Positions 53,736 to 61,383 of a DNA stretch of 64,000 nucleotides are shown piece by piece (the stretch's first letter is position 1; the number at the start of each line of letters is the position of its first letter). The notes beneath the pieces were generated by a model. The model made no database searches. It worked only from the letters and a program-made list of their open reading frames with translations, and was not told where the DNA came from. A program made the position numbers and the translations under genes. This stretch comes from Corallococcus soli (lineage in GTDB: Bacteria; Myxococcota; Myxococcia; Myxococcales; Myxococcaceae): positions 62,001-126,000 of the forward strand of contig NZ_JAAIYO010000013.1 in assembly GCF_014930455.1 (NCBI RefSeq). The letters run 5' to 3'.

Positions 53736-53767
53736 GGGCCCGGCGACGCCCGCGTCCACCGTCAATC

Positions 53768-55210
53768 TCACCCGCCGCGCGCGAGCGCCGCGTCGATGCG
53801 CCGCAGGGCTTCCTCGCGCCCCGCGAAGAGCAGCGTCTCACCGATGCCCGGGCTGGTGGTGTTGCCGGTGATGGCGACGCGCAGGGGCTGGGCCACCTTG
53901 CCCATGCCCACGCCGGCCGCCTCGCTCACCGCCTTCACCACGCCGTCCAGCAGCTCCACCGTCCAGGCGGGCAGCGCCTCCAGCCGCTCCCGGGCCTGGC
54001 GCAGCAGGCCCAGGGAGTCCCCGGTCAGGTGCTTGGCCGCGGCCTTCTCATCCAGCGTCACGCCTGAGCGGAAGTAGACGGACGCGGTGTTCGCCATCTC
54101 CTCCAGCGTCTGCGAGCGCTCGCGCAGCGCGACCACCATCGGCTCCAGCCGCGCGTCGCCCCGGGCCTCGAAGCCGCGGGCGTCCAGGAAGGGCAGGAGC
54201 CGCTCCGCGATGACGGCGGCGGGCAGGCGCTTGAGCCACTCCTGGTTGAACCACTTGAGCTTGACCGGATCCCACACGCCGGAGGTGCTGCCCACGCCGT
54301 CGAAGTCGAACCACTCCACCATCTGCTCGCGGGAGATGACCTCGTCGTTGCCGTGGCTCCAGCCCAGGCGGATGACGAAGTTGAGCAGGCCCTCCGGCAG
54401 GATGCCGGTGCGCGCGTGGAGCATCACGTCCGCCTCCGGGTGCTTGCGCTTGGAGAGCTTCTCCCGGTCCGGCCCCAGGATGAGCGGCAGGTGCGCGAAC
54501 TGGGGCGGAGTCCACCCCAGCGCCTGGTAGAGCATCAGCTGCGGGAAGGTGGAGTTGATGTGCTCCTGGCCGCGCGCCACCAGGGAGATCTCCATCAGGT
54601 GGTCGTCGATGACGCAGCCGTAGTTGTAGAGCGGGATGCCGTCCGCGCGCATCATGACCCAGTCATCCAGGTCCGAGTACGGCTTGGTGATGACGCCCAG
54701 GACCTTGTCGTCGTACGACACCTTGCCGTCGCCCGTGGGCATGCGGAAGCGGATGACCGCGTCCTCCAGCTTCCTGCCCTCCGGCGGGGCCTTCAGGTCG
54801 TAGCAGGTGCCCTCGTAGCGGTAGGCGCGCTTCTCCTTGTCCGCCACCTCACGCCGGGCCGCGATCTCCTCGCGCGTGCAGTAGCAGCGAAAGGCCTTGC
54901 CCTCGGAGATGAGCTGGTCGGCGTGGGCGCGGTAGGTGTCCAGCCGCTGGGTCTGGAAGTAGGGGCCGAAGCCGCCCTCCTTGCCGGGGCCTTCGTCCCA
55001 GTCCAGGCCCAGCCAGTTGAGGCCGTCCAGGATGGCCTTGACCGACTCCGGGGTGGAGCGCTCCTGGTCCGTGTCTTCGATGCGCAGGATGAAGGTGCCG
55101 CCGTAACGCCGCGCGTAGAGGTAGTTGAAGAGCGCGGTGCGGGCACCGCCGATGTGGAGGTATCCAGTAGGTGACGGAGCGAAGCGGACGCGAGGTTTGG
55201 ACGGGGCCAT
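53768..55210 (-). CDS. gltX: Glutamyl-tRNA synthetase
   Basis: Class I synthetase that charges tRNA-Glu, and in many bacteria lacking GlnRS also tRNA-Gln. 480 residues, usual length. HIGH-type motif HIGGARTALFNYL, zinc-region CYCTREEI, KMSKS-type EKLSKRKH, and the C-terminal helical anticodon-binding domain. The ATG at 55210 starts the family sequence KPRVRFAPSPTGYLHIG; an in-frame start further upstream adds an unlike tail. tRNA-Gln and tRNA-Glu lie downstream on the same strand. Discriminating or not cannot be decided by eye. Confidence 0.96.
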   Translation of the reverse strand: MAPSKPRVRFAPSPTGYLHIGGARTALFNYLYARRYGGTFILRIEDTDQERSTPESVKAILDGLNWLGLDWDEGPGKEGGFGPYFQTQRLDTYRAHADQLISEGKAFRCYCTREEIAARREVADKEKRAYRYEGTCYDLKAPPEGRKLEDAVIRFRMPTGDGKVSYDDKVLGVITKPYSDLDDWVMMRADGIPLYNYGCVIDDHLMEISLVARGQEHINSTFPQLMLYQALGWTPPQFAHLPLILGPDREKLSKRKHPEADVMLHARTGILPEGLLNFVIRLGWSHGNDEVISREQMVEWFDFDGVGSTSGVWDPVKLKWFNQEWLKRLPAAVIAERLLPFLDARGFEARGDARLEPMVVALRERSQTLEEMANTASVYFRSGVTLDEKAAAKHLTGDSLGLLRQARERLEALPAWTVELLDGVVKAVSEAAGVGMGKVAQPLRVAITGNTTSPGIGETLLFAGREEALRRIDAALARGG

Positions 55211-55299
55211 AGGACAGGCGCGCGATAGCAGGAGGACTGCACGAGGGTCAACGCAAGCCGCCCTCTTGGAGTTAGGCTTCGCGGCCAAGGAGACTTCAC

Positions 55300-55899
55300 A
55301 TGTCGATTCGACACGCAGTTCGCACGCTGGTGCTGGCCGCCCTGCTCGGGGGGCTCCCGGTGGAGGCCACGACGATGCTGCGCGCGGACCTTCCCCAGAT
55401 GGCGCAGGCTTCCGACGCGGTGGTGCAGGGCGTCGTCCGGCGCGTGCAGAGCCGGTGGAGCGGCGACAAGCGGCGCATCGTCACCGACGTGGAGATCGAA
55501 GTCACCGAGTCCCTCAAGGGCCAGCCCGGCGGCACGGTGCTCGTCACCCAGCCGGGAGGCCGGGTGGGCGACATCGGGCAGGTGGTGGGCGGGCTCGCCA
55601 CGTTCTCCGAGGGTGAGGAGGTCGTCGTCTTCCTGGAGAAGAAGGGCGCGGCGGCGTTTCAGCTGTCGGGCATGGCGCAGGGCAAGTACCAGGTGCGGCG
55701 CTCCGCTTCCGGCTCCGGTTCGGAGGTCGGCGCCATGGCGGTGCCGGCCCCCACCGGGGACGCGGTGCTCGTCGATCCGAAGACGCATCAGGAGAGCGCG
55801 TCGAACGCGAAGCCGGTGACGCTCGCGCAGCTCAAGAGCGCCATCCGCGCGGCGCTCCAGGCGCAGCAGGCCGTGCCCGCGAAGAAGGGGGCGAAGTGA
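55300..55899 (+). CDS. Secreted protein of unknown function (cassette gene 1)
   Basis: A 199-residue exported protein with a signal peptide (VRTLVLAALLGGLPVEA). The mature part is one beta-rich domain (VVQGVVRRVQSRWSG, VEIEVTESLKG, EEVVVFLEKKG), then an Ala/Lys tail. I recognise no named domain. An aaggaga site precedes the ATG and TAGGCT (55273-55278) is a possible -10 box. Its stop shares a base with the start of the metalloprotease gene, so the pair is translationally coupled. Confidence 0.75.
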   Translation: MSIRHAVRTLVLAALLGGLPVEATTMLRADLPQMAQASDAVVQGVVRRVQSRWSGDKRRIVTDVEIEVTESLKGQPGGTVLVTQPGGRVGDIGQVVGGLATFSEGEEVVVFLEKKGAAAFQLSGMAQGKYQVRRSASGSGSEVGAMAVPAPTGDAVLVDPKTHQESASNAKPVTLAQLKSAIRAALQAQQAVPAKKGAK

Positions 55900-56792
55900 T
55901 GGGCGCGCTCGCCTCATGGGTGGTGTTGGCGGTGGCGCTGGGGCAGAGCTCCGCGCCGTACGTGCGCAGCCGGGTGACGCCCGGGGATGCGGCCACGCAG
56001 TGCCTGTACTGGACGCAGAACCGCGTCGTCTGGCAGCAGAGCACCGTGGGCAACCAGAAGGTGACGAACCACACGGAGTTCAAGGCCATCTCCGACTCGT
56101 TCCAGAGCTGGCAGGACGTCTTCGCCAACTGCGGGAACCTGACGCTGGCGGAGGGCCCGCGCGTCGACAGCCGGACGGTGGGCTACGCGCGCACCGGCGA
56201 CAACATCAACCTCATCCTCTTCCGCAGCCGGAGCTGCCGGGACGTCGTGGCCCCCACGGACGCGTGCTTCGCGGACGACACCTGCGCGAACACCTACGAC
56301 TGCTGGGACGACAGCAACGGCACCATCGCCATCACGCTGACCACCTACGACGAGCGCACCGGCATCGTCTACGACTCCGACATCTCCTTCAACGCCGCGG
56401 CCTTCAACTTCACCACCGGCAACGGCGGGCCGTGCGGCATCGTGGCCAACCCGGACTGCGTGGAGACGGACGTGCAGAACACGGCCACGCACGAGGTGGG
56501 CCACTTCGTCGGCCTGGACCACACGCTGGCGACCGGCTCAACGATGAACCCCAGCGCGCCGCCGGGCGAGGTGTCCAAGCGCATCCTGGACACCGGCTCG
56601 AAGTCCTTCGTGTGCGCCGCGTACCCCAGGGGCAGCGCGAGCCAGCCCTGCATCCCGCTGCCGCCGGACTCCAATGGGGGCGGGGACGATGACGACGACG
56701 GCTGCTCCGCGGCGACGGGGGGGCTGGCCGTGCTGCCGCTCCTGGCCGCCGCGTCGCTGCTCGCGCGCCGCCGCCGTCGGGGGATGCGGTGA
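55899..56792 (+). CDS. Secreted matrixin-like metalloprotease with MYXO-CTERM-like tail (cassette gene 2)
   Basis: A 297-residue exported protein. The zinc motif is complete: HEVGHFVGLDH near residue 197, followed by GSTMNP, the Met-turn expected of metzincins. The N-terminal part (CLYWTQNRVVWQQ, FKAISDSFQSWQDVF) is shared with the genes at 30803 and 56789. Several Cys pairs suggest disulfides. The end (DDDDDGCSA, hydrophobic stretch, RRRRRGMR) looks like a MYXO-CTERM sorting tail. The ATG shares a base with the upstream stop; a GTG one codon earlier is possible. Confidence 0.85.
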   Translation: MGALASWVVLAVALGQSSAPYVRSRVTPGDAATQCLYWTQNRVVWQQSTVGNQKVTNHTEFKAISDSFQSWQDVFANCGNLTLAEGPRVDSRTVGYARTGDNINLILFRSRSCRDVVAPTDACFADDTCANTYDCWDDSNGTIAITLTTYDERTGIVYDSDISFNAAAFNFTTGNGGPCGIVANPDCVETDVQNTATHEVGHFVGLDHTLATGSTMNPSAPPGEVSKRILDTGSKSFVCAAYPRGSASQPCIPLPPDSNGGGDDDDDGCSAATGGLAVLPLLAAASLLARRRRRGMR

Positions 56793-57763
56793 GTCGTCAC
56801 CTCCTGCTGCTCGCGGTGCTCCTGGGCGCGCAGGTGGCGGGGGCGCAGCAGGACTCCAAGCGCACGCTCGTGCCGGGCCGGCCGCTGTGCCTCGTGTGGC
56901 CGGGGCGTGACTACGTCTACCACCTGGACGTGGCCGGCAGCACGCGCGCGCCCGACGCCACGGAGTTCACCGCCATCGAGGCCGCGTTCGACGCGTGGCG
57001 TGCGGTGTCCGCGACGTGCAGCGACTTCCGCTTCATCCGGGGCGACGACTGGCGACGCAAGGTGGACATCGGCTACGACCAGGAACACCCCTTCGACAAC
57101 TACAACGTCGTCACCTTCCGCGAGCGCAACTGCCAGGACGTCGCCCCCGCGGACGACGTGTGCTGGGCGGACGAGACGTGCGGCAACGTGTACCAGTGCT
57201 GGGCGCACGGGGGCGCCACCATCGCCCTCACCACGTCGTCGTTCAGCTTCAAGGACGGGCGCGTGGTGGACTCGGACATCGAGCTCAACGCGGCGGAGAC
57301 GGCCTGGGGGCCCACCTTCTTCTTCACCACCGTCAACGGTCCGCCGTGCGGCGCTGACGGGCCGGCCGCCACCTGCGTCGCCATGGACGTGCAGAACACG
57401 ATGACGCACGAGATTGGCCACGTCGTCGGCCTGGACCACGTCTTCTCCGCGGGCTCCACCATGGAGGCCACGGCCTCAAAGGGGGAGACGTCCAAGCGCG
57501 TCATCGACGCGGGCTCCGCCGCCGGCTTCTGTGCCATCTATCCGCGCGGCCTGCCCCCCACCCAGTGCCGCGTCCCGGAGGATCCGGGCCTCAAGCTGGT
57601 GGCGGAGGGGAAGGGCTCCGGCTGCGGGGCCACCGCGGGAGGGCCTGGGGTGGCGGCCCTGCTGCTCTGGGGCACGGCGCTCCTGCGACGTCGTGGGGGC
57701 CGGCGCGCGGGGGGCCTGCCTCCCGGCTCGCTCCAAGCTGCCCGGGAATGGCGACGCGGTTAG
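56789..57763 (+). CDS. Secreted matrixin-like metalloprotease, tandem paralogue (cassette gene 3)
   Basis: A 324-residue exported protein whose GTG overlaps the previous stop (GTGA). Signal peptide HLLLLAVLLGAQVAGA. Zinc motif HEIGHVVGLDH near residue 206 and Met-turn GSTMEA are intact. It is a paralogue of the preceding gene. Near the end GCGATAGG, a hydrophobic stretch and LLRRRGGRRAGG resemble a MYXO-CTERM tail, but about 20 further residues (GLPPGSLQAAREWRRG) follow the Arg cluster, which is unusual. The stop codon TAG is part of the TAGACT box of the next gene. Confidence 0.83.
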   Translation: MSRHLLLLAVLLGAQVAGAQQDSKRTLVPGRPLCLVWPGRDYVYHLDVAGSTRAPDATEFTAIEAAFDAWRAVSATCSDFRFIRGDDWRRKVDIGYDQEHPFDNYNVVTFRERNCQDVAPADDVCWADETCGNVYQCWAHGGATIALTTSSFSFKDGRVVDSDIELNAAETAWGPTFFFTTVNGPPCGADGPAATCVAMDVQNTMTHEIGHVVGLDHVFSAGSTMEATASKGETSKRVIDAGSAAGFCAIYPRGLPPTQCRVPEDPGLKLVAEGKGSGCGATAGGPGVAALLLWGTALLRRRGGRRAGGLPPGSLQAAREWRRG

Positions 57764-57766
57764 ACT
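57761..57766 (+). promoter_or_regulatory. -10-like TAGACT, leaderless arrangement
   Basis: TAGACT overlaps the stop codon of the upstream protease gene and ends exactly 7 bases before the G of the GTG at 57773. The intervening bases (gtgggc) hold no spaced ribosome-binding site. Confidence 0.4.
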
Positions 57767-57772
57767 GTGGGC

Positions 57773-58492
57773 GTGGCTGTCGCCTTCTTCGACCTCGACC
57801 GGACGCTGCTCGCCGCCAACTCGGCGTCGCTGTGGGTGCGTCGCGAGCTGTCGCTGGGGCACATCTCCCGCTGGCAGGCGCTGCGCGCCAGCGTGCTGCT
57901 GGCCCGCTACCACCTGGGCTTCGTGGCCATGGAGGACGTGCTGCTGCGCGCCACCGCCCTGCTCACGGGCTCGGACGCGCGTGAGCTGGAGCTGCGCTCC
58001 GAGGACTTCTACACGGCGCTGGTGCGGGGGCAGTACCGGCCGGGCGCCCTGGCCGCGCTGGAGGAACACCGCCAGGCAGGCGACCAGCTGGTGCTCCTGA
58101 CGGCGTCCTCCAGCTACCTGTCCGAATTGGTGGGGCGCGAGCTGCGCCTGGACGGCGTGCTGTGCAACCGCTTCGAATTGGACGCGGAGGGGCGACACAC
58201 CGGCCGCCCGCTGGGCCGCATCTGCTTCGGCGAGGGCAAGCGGCACTACGCGGAGGCCACCGCGAAGGCGGCGGGCGTGCCGCTGTCCGAGTGCGCCTTC
58301 TACACGGACTCGTACACGGACCTGCCGGTGCTGGAGGTGGTGGGGCGTCCGGTGGTGGTGAACCCCGACCACCGGCTGCGGCGCGCGGCCCGGCGACGGG
58401 GCTGGCCGGTGGTGGACTGGGGCGTGCCTCCCGGAGGCGCCGCCCCGTCCGTCCCACCGTCGCCGCCGCTGCTGCCCTCCACCGGTCCCTGA
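57773..58492 (+). CDS. HAD-IB family phosphatase (SerB-like)
   Basis: A 239-residue soluble HAD hydrolase. Nucleophile motif AFFDLDRTLLAANS, motif II LLTASSSYLSELV, and motif III/IV FYTDSYTDLPVLEVVGRPV. This layout is that of the HAD-IB group, which includes phosphoserine phosphatase and many phosphatases of undefined substrate. A Pro-rich C-terminal tail follows. The GTG at 57773 was chosen because of the TAGACT box; an in-frame GTG at 57767 adds two residues. Confidence 0.87.
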   Translation: MAVAFFDLDRTLLAANSASLWVRRELSLGHISRWQALRASVLLARYHLGFVAMEDVLLRATALLTGSDARELELRSEDFYTALVRGQYRPGALAALEEHRQAGDQLVLLTASSSYLSELVGRELRLDGVLCNRFELDAEGRHTGRPLGRICFGEGKRHYAEATAKAAGVPLSECAFYTDSYTDLPVLEVVGRPVVVNPDHRLRRAARRRGWPVVDWGVPPGGAAPSVPPSPPLLPSTGP

Positions 58493-58503
58493 GGTCCAGG
58501 GAC
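58485..58503. terminator. Hairpin at convergent ends
   Basis: gtccctg (58485-58491), loop of 5, cagggac (58497-58503): a 7-bp stem overlapping the HAD stop codon and lying 22 bases before the stop of the convergent kinase gene. Confidence 0.45.
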
Positions 58504-58525
58504 GCGGCGGGGGCTGGCCTCGGCT

Positions 58526-60574
58526 TCAGCGCTTCGGGGCGACGAGGCGCATGGTGAACGTGTAGTCGACGTTCACCGGACGGCCCTGGTACTGGATGGG
58601 CTTGTAGACGCGGGACTGGAGCGAATCCAGCACCGAGCGCTCCATGTGCTGCACCATCTTCAGGACGCGGCAGTTCTCCACGCGGCCCTTGGTGGTGATG
58701 GTGCAGCGCACCGCCACGAGCCCCTCCGACTTGGTGGCGAGGGCTTCGCGCGAGTAGGCCATGGACCGGCCCTCCTCCAGCATCACCGGACGCTCCATGC
58801 CTTCGTTGAAGGGGATGACGGCGTCGGCCCGGACGGGGGCCAGCGCGCCGGTCGTCAGCGAGGGCACCGCGAGGCTGCCCGCGGCGCTCACCTGCACCGT
58901 CGCGGCCGACGCGCCGAGCGCGCCCGCGGACGTGTCGCTCGCGGTGGCGGGCACGGCGGCGTTGGCCGAACTCGCCTGCATCATCACCGGCGCGGCCAGG
59001 CCGCCCGGCGTCGCGGGGGCCACGTTCTCGAAGTCCTCCGGGGTGGTGGCGTTGTTCAGCTCCACGCGGCCCGGACGCTCCGAACCGCCCCGGCGCTTCG
59101 ACAGCTTCTGCGACAGCACCACCTCGCCGGAGCCGCCGGTGACGACCGTCTCCGTCTGGTAGCCCTCCATCACGAACGTCAGCTCCGCGGTGATGCTGCC
59201 CTCGTTGCCCAGCGGCAGCTCCAGGATGAAGGGCGTGGTGCCCTTCTCCTTGCCCTTGTGGAAGACGCGCGCGCCGGACGGCTGGCTCATCAGCCGGAAG
59301 CGCACCTTGCCCGCCGCGGGGGCCGACGGGGCCTCCGCCACCGCCGGCTGGGTGGGCGCGGCCGCCTGGGCCACCGGCTGCGCGGGCTTGTCCTCCGAGT
59401 CGCCGCGCATGAAGAACAGCAGCGTGCCGACGAGGCCCGCCACCACCACGCCACCGACGAGGCCGCCCATCAGGAGCGTGCGCTGGCGGGCGCGCTGCAC
59501 GTCTTGCGGCACCTCCACGCTGATGTCCACCGCGAGCCCGTCGTTGCCGTCGTGGTTGCCCACGTTGGCGAAGATGGGGGACGCGTAGGGACCCGTCGTC
59601 GGCGGAGAGGGGTAGGGGCCGGTGGTGCTGGCGCCGCCCATCCGGCGGAACACGCCGCTGTTGCCGCCCGCGGACATGTGCGCCTCGCGCAGGCCCTCCA
59701 GCAATTCGTCCATCGTCTGGAAGCGCCGGGACGGCTCCTTCTCCAGACAGCGGCGCACCACCATCTCGATTTCTGGCGGCACCGCGAGGTCCGGGCGCAC
59801 GGCCTGGAACGTGGGAGGCGGTTCCTTGTAGTGGGCGAAGATGAGCTCGATGTGGTCGCGCGCGATGAACGGCGGGCGGCCCATCAGCATCTGGAAGAGC
59901 ATGATGCCCAGCGAGTACACGTCGCTGCGCGCGTCGGCCACGTTGCGCGCCTGCTCGGGAGCCATGTACTGCGGCGAGCCCAGGAACGTGCCGTTCTGGG
60001 TGATTTCAGGGCTGACCGGCCCCTCCTGCGGCGCCACCGACTTCACGAGCCCGAAGTCCAGGACCTTCACCAGCTCCTGATCCGACTCGCTGAGGATCAT
60101 GATGTTCGCGGGCTTCAGGTCGCGGTGGATGATGCCCAGGCTGTGCGCCTCGCGCAGCGAGCGGCACACCTGCTGCGCGACGGACACCGCGCGCATCCAC
60201 GGCAGCGGGCCCACCTGGCCCAGCACCTGCGCGAGCGTGCGGCCCTCCAGGTACTCCATCGCGATGTAGTAGATGCCGTCGTCCGTCTGCCCGTAGTCGA
60301 TGACGGTGACGGTGTTCGGGTGCCGCAGCTTGGACGTCAGTGACGCTTCCCGGAGGAAGCGCTTCTGGAAGCCCGGGTCGCGGCTGCTCGGGAAGTTGGG
60401 GTTGAGCACCTTGAGCGCCACCACGCGCTCCAGCGGGGCCTGCAGGGCGCGGTACACCTTGCCCATGCCGCCCACGCCAAGGGGCTCCAGAATGCTGAAG
60501 CGGCCGTTCAACGTCCGGCCGATGAGCGGATCCGTTCCCGGGGCTTCTGGGCTCGGGGAATCGCTCTTGATCAT
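58526..60574 (-). CDS. Ser/Thr protein kinase fused to PEGA-like and TonB C-terminal domains
   Basis: A 682-residue membrane kinase. The cytoplasmic kinase domain (about 24-300) is complete: Gly loop GVGGMGKVY, Lys55 in VALKVL, HRDLKPAN at 150-157, DFG at 173-175, APEQ. After a Pro/Gly linker, one membrane helix (about 366-389) leads outside to a PEGA-like beta domain (about 416-490, SQPSGARVFHKGKEKGTTPF), a long Ala/Thr-rich spacer, and a C-terminal TonB-type domain (about 600-682: LVAVRCTITTKGRVENCRVL, SRVYKPIQYQGRPVNVDYTF). The ATG at 60574 follows aggggac. Confidence 0.88.
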   Translation of the reverse strand: MIKSDSPSPEAPGTDPLIGRTLNGRFSILEPLGVGGMGKVYRALQAPLERVVALKVLNPNFPSSRDPGFQKRFLREASLTSKLRHPNTVTVIDYGQTDDGIYYIAMEYLEGRTLAQVLGQVGPLPWMRAVSVAQQVCRSLREAHSLGIIHRDLKPANIMILSESDQELVKVLDFGLVKSVAPQEGPVSPEITQNGTFLGSPQYMAPEQARNVADARSDVYSLGIMLFQMLMGRPPFIARDHIELIFAHYKEPPPTFQAVRPDLAVPPEIEMVVRRCLEKEPSRRFQTMDELLEGLREAHMSAGGNSGVFRRMGGASTTGPYPSPPTTGPYASPIFANVGNHDGNDGLAVDISVEVPQDVQRARQRTLLMGGLVGGVVVAGLVGTLLFFMRGDSEDKPAQPVAQAAAPTQPAVAEAPSAPAAGKVRFRLMSQPSGARVFHKGKEKGTTPFILELPLGNEGSITAELTFVMEGYQTETVVTGGSGEVVLSQKLSKRRGGSERPGRVELNNATTPEDFENVAPATPGGLAAPVMMQASSANAAVPATASDTSAGALGASAATVQVSAAGSLAVPSLTTGALAPVRADAVIPFNEGMERPVMLEEGRSMAYSREALATKSEGLVAVRCTITTKGRVENCRVLKMVQHMERSVLDSLQSRVYKPIQYQGRPVNVDYTFTMRLVAPKR

Positions 60575-60819
60575 TCGTGTCCCCTGGATGCTTGCAGCAT
60601 GGTTTCTCCGGCAATCACGACAGGTCCTCATCCAAGCACAGTTCCACGGTCGGGCGCACCCCAAGGGGGTCCAGAATCCACCACGTCGGGGCAACACCGA
60701 CCCGGCGCTTGAGGGCAGGGCCCGGGCGGGCAACTTCTGGCTGCCCCGCATTGCGTTGGACGGGCCTCCCGGTTTACGGTTTTTGTCCCTGCCCGCCTTG
60801 TGGTGGGCGGAGTTCCCTG

Positions 60820-61383
60820 ATGGCCGAAACCCCCAAATCCCCCGTTCAACCCCAGGTCCGCCGGGTCTCCGTGCAGCAGCGGCTGACCGCCTTGGAGGCG
60901 GAGCAGGTGCTGCTGCGGCAGGAGCTTGCCTCCCTGCAGGGCGAGCTGCGTCTGCCCGGCCTCTACCTGACCGTGGAAGCAGGCAACACGTCCGCGCTGG
61001 TGCCTGCCCGGCTGGTGCGCGAGGTGGTGCGGCTGGTGGCGTTGGATCCGCTCCCCGGCGCGCCCGCGCACGTGGCGGGGACGTTCATCTACCGCGGCAG
61101 CCCTGCGGTGGTGGTGGATCTGGCGCGGATGCTGGGCGTCAAGCGCGTGCCGGACCTGGACTCGCACCTGGTGGTGGTGGAGACGGGCCGCACGGTGGCG
61201 CTGCTGGTGGACCGCGTGCGCGACCTGGTGGAGACGCCGGTGCTGCTGGACGGCACGCCGGGCGGCGAGGAGGCCCTGCCGTGGGACGGCACCGGGCTGA
61301 TGGCGGGGCTGTGCCGCACCCCTGAAGGCCTGCGTCCGCTGCTGCGCACGAGCGCCGTGCTGACCGGGATGGAGGGCCTGTGA
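60820..61383 (+). CDS. CheW-like chemotaxis coupling protein
   Basis: A 187-residue protein: a short N-terminal coiled coil (QQRLTALEAEQVLLRQELAS) and a CheW SH3-like domain (GLYLTVEAGNTSALVPARLV, GTFIYRGSPAVVVDLARML, VVVETGRTVALLVDRV). It couples receptors to a CheA kinase, which is not in the window. A gcggag site precedes the ATG. The next gene overlaps its stop (GTGA). It is divergent from the kinase gene. Confidence 0.85.
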   Translation: MAETPKSPVQPQVRRVSVQQRLTALEAEQVLLRQELASLQGELRLPGLYLTVEAGNTSALVPARLVREVVRLVALDPLPGAPAHVAGTFIYRGSPAVVVDLARMLGVKRVPDLDSHLVVVETGRTVALLVDRVRDLVETPVLLDGTPGGEEALPWDGTGLMAGLCRTPEGLRPLLRTSAVLTGMEGL

